A DNA stretch of 27,718 bases from a virus: IMG/VR virus record IMGVR_UViG_3300018080_000502, positions 1 to 27,718 of that record, one strand, 5' to 3'. Under the pieces are notes generated by a model. The model was not told where the DNA came from, made no database searches, and saw only the letters and a program-made list of their open reading frames with translations. This document shows positions 21,528 to 26,950 of this stretch, piece by piece. A program made the position numbers and the translations under genes. Each line of letters opens with the position of its first letter. Position 1 is the stretch's first letter.

Positions 21528-22042
21528 ATAAAGCAATAAACAGTAAGCATAGCACGCTAGCGTCGAAAGAAACTAAAGATTGGAAAAAGGACAAACACTG
21601 CATTAATGACCAATTAGCTGCGCAACAAGGTATATGTACATTTAGAGAAATTCCACTAAATAATACAATTGCAAACAACCTAGCAGACGAATTTATCGGG
21701 TTTTGCGAAGACGAAAAATTTGGCGTCACAATCGAGCGCTTTTGCAAGCTAAAAGGTATTGCGAGAAGCACATTCGAATTCTGGTGCACGAAATATCCTA
21801 GGCTAGCGGCCGCTAAGAAAATTGGGAAGCGCTTTGTTGGCGATAACAGAGAAGTGGGAGCAATCACCAAAAGCTTTGACTATAAGGCAGTTGCACACCG
21901 ACAACATCAATACGATGAAAAGTATGATATGGCAGACAAATATCAAGCAGCACTCAAAAAATCTGACAAAGAAGACTCAAATCAGACAATACACGTACAC
22001 CTTCCAGAGAACAAACGAGTAATAGATAAGGAGAAAGAATGA
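21524..22042 (+). CDS. Putative terminase small subunit
   Basis: A 172-aa protein overlapping the RusA-like stop (ATGA). The centre (about 60-105) is a helix-turn-helix: IERFCKLKGIARSTFEFWCT, then KYPRLAAAKKIGKRFVGD. That pattern is typical of small terminase N-terminal DNA-binding domains. A helical region (YDEKYDMADKYQAALKKSDK) and a charged tail (LPENKRVIDKEKE) follow. Small subunits recognise the packaging site and recruit the large subunit, whose gene lies 0.7 kb downstream in the same coupled operon. A different HTH protein cannot be excluded. Confidence 0.6.
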   Translation: MNKAINSKHSTLASKETKDWKKDKHCINDQLAAQQGICTFREIPLNNTIANNLADEFIGFCEDEKFGVTIERFCKLKGIARSTFEFWCTKYPRLAAAKKIGKRFVGDNREVGAITKSFDYKAVAHRQHQYDEKYDMADKYQAALKKSDKEDSNQTIHVHLPENKRVIDKEKE

Positions 22043-22263
22043 GCTGCAGCTGCGATCCATGCGACAAAGATCACTTTTGCTGGCAATGCAAATCGTGGGG
22101 CCAATGCCATAACGAGGGTTGCTCCGAGCATATAGAATGTACCAAGCTATGGGAGGCAGAGCGCATCGAGCGTTATAACAGACCCATAGGCGAAATAGCT
22201 GAGAAAAAACATATTTGCACTATAGTTAGTGATCAATATATCGTTGATAAGGAAAAAAAATGA
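22039..22263 (+). CDS. Small cysteine-rich, probably zinc-binding protein
   Basis: A 74-aa protein: MSCSCDPCDKDHFCWQCKSW, then GQCHNEGCSEHIECTKLWEA. Nine cysteines and three histidines fall in the first 34 residues, so at least one zinc site is likely. The remainder is a charged helix and a short strand. It overlaps both neighbours by four bases (ATGA), a strong sign that it is translated. The function is unknown. Confidence 0.6.
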   Translation: MSCSCDPCDKDHFCWQCKSWGQCHNEGCSEHIECTKLWEAERIERYNRPIGEIAEKKHICTIVSDQYIVDKEKK

Positions 22264-22499
22264 CTGTTGAATTATACCTGCTCATTTCAGCCGTTTTGCT
22301 GCTTATAGCAAATGGAGTCATAACCATCATGACACACAAGAGCTATGAGAAAGACCTAGACGAGCTAGACCACAGAATCAACTCGGAGTTTGAAAATATA
22401 TACGCAAATTTGCATGATACAGCGCTTGAAGTCGACAGGCTTAAGTCAAACAGTATACATAAGCGCAAACCCGGTCGACCTAGAAAGGACCAGAAGTGA
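22260..22499 (+). CDS. Membrane-anchored coiled coil with AT-hook-like tail
   Basis: A 79-aa protein. Residues 3-25 are a membrane segment (VELYLLISAVLLLIANGVIT), 30-63 a coiled coil (YEKDLDELDHRINSEFENIY), and the end is KRKPGRPRKDQK, which matches the AT-hook core (basic-GRP-basic). It could be an i-spanin- or holin-like lysis protein with a basic tail, or a protein that tethers DNA to the membrane. It overlaps both neighbours by four bases. Confidence 0.6.
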   Translation: MTVELYLLISAVLLLIANGVITIMTHKSYEKDLDELDHRINSEFENIYANLHDTALEVDRLKSNSIHKRKPGRPRKDQK

Positions 22500-22771
22500 G
22501 ATATTACTTACCATATATGGCAATCATTCTCCTCCTTCCCCTTTTTGGAATGGAAAGAGCCCCAGCTTGGGGAACGGAAGAATGGAGAAAGGCACGTGCT
22601 GAAGTAGAAGATACTGTTCGAACAGTAGAGCGTAGAGAGCGAGAAAAAGAACGCAAGAGAAGAGCAGCGGAGCGTATACTAAGAGAGCGAGTTGCACTAG
22701 CGATGCAGATTAAAGAGTCGAGAAGGTCCTATGACAGATCTAACTCCAGAGATTCACGTCCATCTGAATAA
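22496..22771 (+). CDS. Small exported or membrane-anchored basic helical protein, GTG start
   Basis: A 91-aa protein starting at GTG within GTGA of the previous stop, with AAAGGA upstream. The first 25 residues look like a signal or anchor sequence (RYYLPYMAIILLLPLFGMER). The rest is a long Arg/Glu-rich helix (ERREREKERKRRAAERILRE). No lipobox cysteine is present, so it is not a standard o-spanin. The last 41 bases overlap the start of the large terminase gene. The function is unknown; a lysis-related pair with the preceding membrane protein is one possibility. Confidence 0.55.
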   Translation: MRYYLPYMAIILLLPLFGMERAPAWGTEEWRKARAEVEDTVRTVERREREKERKRRAAERILRERVALAMQIKESRRSYDRSNSRDSRPSE

Positions 22772-24101
22772 GTTTAAACCGAGAGCCTATCAAGAATGTA
22801 TAGCTGACGCCATATTCAACCATGGATTCAAAAAGATTATGGCAATCTGGCCTCGGAGAGCAGGGAAAGATTTGACGGCATGGAATATATGCATACAGGC
22901 TATGCTTCGCGATATCATGACCATATATTATGTATTTCCCACTTACTCATCCGGACGCCGAATTCTTTGGGATGCGATTAACAATGATGGCTATCGTATC
23001 TTAGATTATTTGCCAAAAGAACTGATTGAATCTAAGAATGAGCAAATGATGCGAATTAAACTAAAAAATGGTTCTGTCTTTCAGATCGTTGGATCAGATA
23101 ATTATGATAATGCACTAGTAGGTACTAACCCCAAGGGCATAGTTTTCTCTGAGTTTGCAATAAGTAATCCAATGGCTTATTCATTTGTGAGGCCTATCTT
23201 GTCCGCAAACGGTGGGTGGGCACTCATTGTGAGTACTCCACGTGGGCGCAACTTTATGTATGAAATGTATCAAATAGCATTGCACAACCCTAAATCATGG
23301 TTTGTTTCAAAACTTACGGTCGATGATACTTGCCATATACCAATCGAGGAAATAGAAAGAGAGCGAGCGGAAGGGGAGATGTCTGAAGATTTGCAGCTAC
23401 AGGAATATTGGACATCGTTCGAAATGGGTATAGAGGGTGCATATTATACAAAATATATGGACAAGGCGCGCTTAGATGGAAGGATTGGCGATGTTCCGTG
23501 GGAGCCAAATTTTAAAGTACATACGGCTTTTGATTTAGGTGTTTCTGACTCCACCGCTATCATATTTTTTCAAATTGTTGGGACAGCTGTTCGCGTTATA
23601 GATAGCTATGAAAATTCAAAGGTTGGATTAGAGCACTACGTTAACGTATTAAAAAATAAGCCGTACACATATGGCAAGCATATTGCTCCCCATGATATCA
23701 AGGTACAGGAGCTTGGATCAGGGATTACTCGTCTAGCAAAGGCCAGGGAGCTGGGAATTAACTTTACTGTGGCCGAAAAAGCACTTATACTTGATGGCAT
23801 AGAAGCTGTTAGGTCGTCTTTGGGTAAAATGTGGTTCGATAAAAATAACTGCGCGCAGCTTATTAAGGCAATAGAAAACTATCGGCAGGAGTTTGACCAC
23901 AAAAAGAAAGTGTATAAACCGAAGCCACTCCACAACTGGGCGTCTCACTACTGTGACGCTCTCAGGTACCTGGCAATATCTTTGCCCAAAATGAGCGACC
24001 ACCTAAGGCCTGAAGATATAGAGCGAAACTATAGAGAGGCAATGTATGGAAAAGAGGCATTCCCAAACTTTTTCGAAGACAGACATCAAAAGTTTTATTA
24101 G
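22731..24101 (+). CDS. terL: Terminase large subunit
   Basis: A 456-aa DNA-packaging motor. ATPase part: Walker A WPRRAGKD at 40-47, Walker B GIVFSEF at 136-142 (S in place of the usual D, followed by the catalytic E141, a variant common in this group), coupling motif STPRG at 168-172. RNase-H-like nuclease part: FDLGVSDSTAI (D268, D273), then HYCDALRYL near 430 with the last metal-binding aspartate. All key motifs are intact and the length is typical of short-tailed phages. GAAGG lies upstream of the ATG. It translocates DNA into the prohead through the portal, whose gene lies 2.85 kb downstream beyond accessory insertions. The C-terminus overlaps a homing-type gene by 56 bases. Confidence 0.95.
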   Translation: MTDLTPEIHVHLNKFKPRAYQECIADAIFNHGFKKIMAIWPRRAGKDLTAWNICIQAMLRDIMTIYYVFPTYSSGRRILWDAINNDGYRILDYLPKELIESKNEQMMRIKLKNGSVFQIVGSDNYDNALVGTNPKGIVFSEFAISNPMAYSFVRPILSANGGWALIVSTPRGRNFMYEMYQIALHNPKSWFVSKLTVDDTCHIPIEEIERERAEGEMSEDLQLQEYWTSFEMGIEGAYYTKYMDKARLDGRIGDVPWEPNFKVHTAFDLGVSDSTAIIFFQIVGTAVRVIDSYENSKVGLEHYVNVLKNKPYTYGKHIAPHDIKVQELGSGITRLAKARELGINFTVAEKALILDGIEAVRSSLGKMWFDKNNCAQLIKAIENYRQEFDHKKKVYKPKPLHNWASHYCDALRYLAISLPKMSDHLRPEDIERNYREAMYGKEAFPNFFEDRHQKFY

Positions 24102-24774
24102 AAAGAAGATTAATTCTTGGACAATTGTTGCGGAGGCAGGCTGGAACAATAGTGGTAGGCGATTATGGTTGGTTCGTTGTGATTGTGGAACAGAGACCAA
24201 AAAGAGGGCTGATCAAATAAAGCTGTCCCGTGGTTGTGTTGAGTGTGGCAAAAAACGGGTGACGAAGTATAGCTATAGTCCACTAGAATGCATTCACAAA
24301 TGGACGGTACTGCATAAAACAGGTCTATCCGGAAACATATATCGTTGCCGCTGTAAATGCGGCCGAGAGTCTAATGTTGCTGCGAAGGACTTGAGTTCGG
24401 GGGCTTCGAAGGGATGTAGGTCGTGCCACACAGCCTCGAGAAATAAAACTCATGGATTTTCAAGAACAAAAATATATCGCGTTTGGGCTGGAATTAAGTC
24501 TAGATGCTATAACAAGAACAACCAAGATTATAGGCGTTACGGAGGACGGGGAATAAAGGTGAGCCAACGATGGTTAGATTTTAAAAACTTTTTGGCTGAT
24601 ATGGGGGAGCCTGCTCCTGGAATGACTATTGATCGAATCGATTCGAACGGAGATTACTGTAAAAAAAACTGCAGATGGATTAGTAGGTCAGACAATGCAA
24701 AAAGGATGCATTCAGAATATATTCATATAAGTAAGTTATGCGAGTCTTGCAAGAAAAAGAATACTAGTCCGTGA
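24046..24774 (+). CDS. Zinc-ribbon protein with HNH/AP2-like homing domain
   Basis: A 242-aa protein overlapping the terminase end by 56 bases (AGAGAGG upstream of its ATG). Two zinc ribbons come first: RCDCGTETKKRADQIKLSRG with CVECG, then CRCKCGRESNVAAKDLSSGA with CRSC. From about 135 a domain widely found in phage homing-type genes follows: FSRTKIYRVWAGIKSRCYNK, then YRRYGGRGIKVSQRWLDFKN, FLADMGEPAPGMTIDRID and NGDYCKKNCRWI. The D-R-I-D-N/S and N-C-R-W elements are its hallmark. It probably cuts or binds DNA; the nuclease class is not certain. It resembles the 26262 protein in its ribbons. Confidence 0.7.
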   Translation: MEKRHSQTFSKTDIKSFIRKKINSWTIVAEAGWNNSGRRLWLVRCDCGTETKKRADQIKLSRGCVECGKKRVTKYSYSPLECIHKWTVLHKTGLSGNIYRCRCKCGRESNVAAKDLSSGASKGCRSCHTASRNKTHGFSRTKIYRVWAGIKSRCYNKNNQDYRRYGGRGIKVSQRWLDFKNFLADMGEPAPGMTIDRIDSNGDYCKKNCRWISRSDNAKRMHSEYIHISKLCESCKKKNTSP

Positions 24775-24810
24775 CGTTTTGTCACAACCTGTGATATTTT
24801 GTCACACCTT
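24771..24810. repeat. Tandem 20-bp repeats, each a dyad
   Basis: GTGACGTTTTGTCACAACCT is followed directly by GTGATATTTTGTCACACCTT: 16 of 20 bases agree. The first is a perfect dyad (GTGAC/GTCAC), the second has one mismatch. Spacing is two helical turns, as for cooperative operators. They overlap the stop codon of the gene at 24046 and lie between convergent genes. Confidence 0.55.
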
Positions 24811-24835
24811 GAAATCTCGAACTTTAACTCCGGAT

Positions 24836-24861
24836 TAACAAGGACGCCCCGAAGGACGCCC
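24836..24861 (-). terminator. Intrinsic terminator with UUCG tetraloop
   Basis: On the minus strand GGGCGTCC, TTCG, GGGCGTCC pairs along all eight positions (two G-U pairs), giving a C(UUCG)G tetraloop hairpin, followed by TTGTTAAT. It lies 16 bases beyond the stop of the secreted-protein gene 24877-25392. On the plus strand the same bases pair poorly, so it acts leftward. Confidence 0.65.
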
Positions 24862-24876
24862 TGAAACAAGCTTGAC

Positions 24877-25392
24877 TTAAATTTCACTTCTTGTTTTTAT
24901 AATCTCTCTACAGTGTCTACGATATCTAGCGCGTCCCAATGCTGGAGAAAGATTCTTTTTGTTTCTGCCTGGATAATCAGACCTTGCAGATCTAAATGCT
25001 ATAACATGTGCAGCAACCTGGGCAACATTCTTTTCTGTTTCAGTTGCTACTAGCGCTGAAGCCTCAGCCAGTCGACCACGTTCTGCGCTAGCCTTAAATG
25101 CGCGTAAGTTATCTCTTGCTTCTGCAGAAAGATTGCGGTTGCTCCCTTTTCCGCTGTTCGGATCATCCGGCGGCGTTGGTGCAGCCATTAAAGATCCGAC
25201 CAAGCTGCACGCAGCGCTTCCGATAGCCCACACAGCTTTAAATGGAAGTGCTATTACTGTTCCAATTAATTCTCCCATTGCCTCTCCCGCTTGTGTAGCA
25301 GAAGATGTTTGCTCCTCTTGTTGCTGCATCATGGCATTTGCCTGTATCGATATCAACAGGCTTAAGCTAATAATTGAAAATAATCGTTTCAT
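24877..25392 (-). CDS. Secreted protein of unknown function
   Basis: A 171-aa protein with Shine-Dalgarno AAAGGA and a clear signal peptide (MKRLFSIISLSLLISIQANA, cleaved after ANA). The mature part has a Q/E-rich start, a hydrophobic stretch (GELIGTVIALPFKAVWAIGS, then AACSLVGSLMAAPTPP) that could insert into a membrane, an alanine-rich helix and a basic tail (RARYRRHCREIIKTRSEI). No family is recognised. It is the second gene of a leftward unit with its own promoter and terminator, in a place where phages carry cargo genes. Possible roles include altering the host envelope, superinfection exclusion or host interaction. Confidence 0.7.
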   Translation of the reverse strand: MKRLFSIISLSLLISIQANAMMQQQEEQTSSATQAGEAMGELIGTVIALPFKAVWAIGSAACSLVGSLMAAPTPPDDPNSGKGSNRNLSAEARDNLRAFKASAERGRLAEASALVATETEKNVAQVAAHVIAFRSARSDYPGRNKKNLSPALGRARYRRHCREIIKTRSEI

Positions 25393-25443
25393 CGATTATC
25401 CTTTCGTTTAAATATGGTTAAAAAAACACTTACTTGCTTTTCT

Positions 25444-25469
25444 CGGGGGCTATATAGCCCCCGTTTTTT
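25444..25469 (+). terminator. 20-nt perfect palindrome with T-tract on the plus strand
   Basis: CGGGGGCTATATAGCCCCCG is self-complementary throughout and followed by six T on the plus strand. It starts four bases beyond the stop of the leftward gene 25468-25836. It is best viewed as a terminator for plus-strand read-through entering the cassette; leftward it could cause pausing or partial termination between the two secreted-protein genes. Confidence 0.65.
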
Positions 25470-25836
25470 AAACTCCGTGACAATATTGGCCACATTGTTG
25501 ACAATATCCGTCGCACCCAGCACAATGCCTATCACACTGTCTGTGTACGCCTCGTACTTCATTATAATGATGCCTGTGTAGATATCCGTGCCTGTATAGT
25601 ACCTGCGCATATCTAACAGCCCGGCCATATTCAATTGACCTAAGATAGTCAACCAGCGCTCGAGCCATTCTTCCAAATGCTACACCAGCGTCTGTTAAAG
25701 CTTTGCAAAGCTGATAAACAACCTCGCCTTCTGTAGATCTACGTCTCAGCTCTGTTGGAGCGTTAACGCGAGCTTCCGCGGTAAATGCGCAAAAAGCTGC
25801 TCCCAGCATGAACGCATGCATTAGTTTGACGAACAT
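25468..25836 (-). CDS. Secreted protein with cysteine-heptad tail
   Basis: A 122-aa protein with a very strong Shine-Dalgarno (AAGGAGG) and a signal peptide (MFVKLMHAFMLGAAFCAFTA, cleaved near AEA). The mature part is helical and Arg-rich (LCKALTDAGVAFGRMARALV, then DYLRSIEYGRAVRYAQVLYR). The end is H/C-rich with cysteines spaced C-x3-C-x2 three times (CDRHCAGCDGYCQQCGQYC). A second open frame, 25389-25676, covers this end; it has only a TTG start without a ribosome site, but its stop overlaps the next ATG (ATGA). A frameshift joining the two cannot be excluded. First gene after the leftward promoter of the cassette; function unknown. Confidence 0.6.
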   Translation of the reverse strand: MFVKLMHAFMLGAAFCAFTAEARVNAPTELRRRSTEGEVVYQLCKALTDAGVAFGRMARALVDYLRSIEYGRAVRYAQVLYRHGYLHRHHYNEVRGVHRQCDRHCAGCDGYCQQCGQYCHGV

Positions 25837-25863
25837 AGTGTTCCTCCTTGGTTATGTGTGTTT

Positions 25864-25898
25864 ATAAAAGAGGCGCCCAAAGGGGACGAGCGCACCTC
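25864..25898 (-). terminator. Attenuator-like hairpin in the leader of the secreted-protein unit
   Basis: On the minus strand GAGGTGC and GCGCCTC form a 7-bp stem (one G-U), followed by TTTTAT. It lies between the promoter (25918-25946) and the ribosome site near 25847, so transcripts would have to pass it before reaching the gene. It could be a conditional attenuator or an insulating terminator. Confidence 0.5.
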
Positions 25899-25917
25899 AA
25901 AACCATTATACGCTCTT

Positions 25918-25946
25918 ATCTTAATATATATATTATATAGTGTCAA
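25918..25946 (-). promoter_or_regulatory. Leftward sigma-70 promoter of the secreted-protein unit
   Basis: TTGACA (25946-25941), 17-bp AT-rich spacer, TAAGAT (25923-25918) on the minus strand. A perfect TATAAT also occurs at 25910-25905 but without a -35. The -35 box faces that of the rightward promoter six bases away. Confidence 0.7.
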
Positions 25947-25952
25947 CTGGGT

Positions 25953-25980
25953 TTGACGTCAAAGATATATGTGGTATATT
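25953..25980 (+). promoter_or_regulatory. Rightward promoter and palindromic operator of the second RHH gene
   Basis: TTGACG (25953-25958), 16-bp spacer, TATATT (25975-25980). The -35 is embedded in the perfect palindrome TTGACGTCAA (25953-25962). Together with GTCAA at 25942-25946 this makes alternating half-sites GTCAA, TTGAC, GTCAA across both promoters, so one repressor could control both directions. Confidence 0.65.
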
Positions 25981-26014
25981 ATATATAATATTAGCAATTA
26001 ATAGAGGAAGATAT

Positions 26015-26230
26015 ATGGAAGAAAAAAAGCGTCCTGGACGTGCAAAAGATGATCCACCAAAAGCAAAGCTTACACATTATTTGCCAGTTGAGGTGAAAAA
26101 GAAATTTAATAAACTATATGCGATGCAAGTCTTAAGCGAAAGCAAAGAGAATCGATCTGACTTGGTTGTTCGGGCCATTAATATGTTGTACGATAGTGTG
26201 TTTGCTGAAAATCAACGAAAGGAAACATAA
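26015..26230 (+). CDS. 71-aa ribbon-helix-helix-type regulator
   Basis: I chose ATG 26015 (MEEKKRPGRAKDDPPKAKLT) because AGAGGAAG lies seven bases upstream; the longer frame from 25940 would begin upstream of the promoter. The core follows the ribbon-helix-helix pattern: basic arm, strand KAKLTHYLP, helix A VEVKKKFNKLYAMQVLSE, turn ENRS, helix B DLVVRAINMLYDSV. The insertion between the helices is longer than usual, so the match is good but not perfect. It is divergent from the two secreted-protein genes and separated from them by palindromic promoter DNA, as an autoregulating repressor would be. Confidence 0.65.
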   Translation: MEEKKRPGRAKDDPPKAKLTHYLPVEVKKKFNKLYAMQVLSESKENRSDLVVRAINMLYDSVFAENQRKET

Positions 26231-26235
26231 TTAAC

Positions 26236-26262
26236 CTTGTCTTGAAAGGCTAGCCATTCTAA
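26236..26262. repeat. Left direct repeat flanking the zinc-ribbon/HTH gene
   Basis: CTTGTCTTGAA, four variable bases, TAGCC, one variable base, TTCTAA. The same 27-base frame recurs at 26830-26856 with 22 of 27 bases equal. It ends on the first base of the start codon of the enclosed gene. Confidence 0.6.
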
Positions 26263-26828
26263 TGAAGAGGATTTTAAAAAAGGGTGACAAGATACATTGG
26301 TGGACTGTTTTAGGCGATGCGCCCGATCGTTACTATACGAGGAAAACAGGAAAGCTAGCAGGATATACTGAAGCACACCCTTTTTTTTATGTTGAATGTA
26401 GATGTGGCCATAGAAGAGAGATTTCCCAAGAGTGTCTTAAGCGTGCGGGTAAGCCATCCGGATCCACAAAGTGTATTGATTGCTCTAACAAGCTTAAAGG
26501 TCCTTCGCTAAGAAAACTTGATCTTAAAAAGCGATACGGCACTTGGAATGTTCTTTTTGATATCAAAATAGAAAAGAAAAAGACTCTTTGTTTGTGTGAA
26601 TGCGACTGTGGGTACAGAAGTTACATCGATACATATTTATTGAGAGTTGGGAGGTCAAAGGGGTGTAAGAAGTGTCAGCGTTTTAAAGTTGCCAAATATA
26701 GTCTCGAGACTGTTAACAAAATAAAAGCATTGCTAGCAGATAATATGAGAATTTGCGACGTATCTAAAAAATTAAACGTGCCTTACGCGACTGTTAAGAA
26801 TATAAAATATGGAAAGGCTTGGAAATAA
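26262..26828 (+). CDS. Zinc-ribbon/helix-turn-helix protein of homing-endonuclease type, without nuclease domain
   Basis: A 188-aa protein. Two zinc ribbons: CRCGHRREISQECLKRAG with CIDC, and CECDCGYRSYIDTYLLRVGR with CKKC. The C-terminal 45 residues are a helix-turn-helix (TVNKIKALLADNMRICDVSK, then KLNVPYATVKNIKYGKAW) close to the last module of the HNH protein at 8279. No HNH, GIY-YIG or other catalytic motif is seen, so it may be a DNA-binding remnant of a homing gene or a regulator. The ribosome site is poor (GAAAGG at 13 bases). Flanking 27-base direct repeats suggest it arrived as a unit. Confidence 0.7.
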   Translation: MKRILKKGDKIHWWTVLGDAPDRYYTRKTGKLAGYTEAHPFFYVECRCGHRREISQECLKRAGKPSGSTKCIDCSNKLKGPSLRKLDLKKRYGTWNVLFDIKIEKKKTLCLCECDCGYRSYIDTYLLRVGRSKGCKKCQRFKVAKYSLETVNKIKALLADNMRICDVSKKLNVPYATVKNIKYGKAWK

Positions 26829-26829
26829 T

Positions 26830-26856
26830 CTTGTCTTGAATAATTAGCCGTTCTAA
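26830..26856. repeat. Right direct repeat flanking the zinc-ribbon/HTH gene
   Basis: CTTGTCTTGAA, TAAT, TAGCC, G, TTCTAA, beginning one base after the stop codon. It matches the left copy at 26236 outside five positions. Confidence 0.6.
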
Positions 26857-26876
26857 ACTAGTGTTGTTAAGTGGCT

Positions 26877-26917
26877 GAGAGGGTTAATTAGGATCTATAA
26901 AAATACACTACCCTCTC
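26877..26917 (+). promoter_or_regulatory. Hairpin in the portal gene leader
   Basis: GAGAGGGT pairs perfectly with ACCCTCTC across a 25-base AT-rich loop. No T-tract follows; the portal ribosome site (AGGAAGGAAAG) begins about 18 bases downstream. An mRNA-stability, processing or operator role is possible. Confidence 0.4.
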
Positions 26918-26950
26918 TCCTCGTTTAAATTCATTAGGAAGGAAAGAAGA

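Noticed and set aside
25464-25475. AAAAAAC before a hairpin as a programmed -1 frameshift site
   Set aside because: The heptamer is not in phase with either candidate coding frame, and one of them stops inside it.
25389-25676. Separate 95-codon gene on the minus strand
   Set aside because: Only a TTG start without ribosome site, and it reads through a 20-base palindrome; kept only as the alternative frame of the secreted protein.
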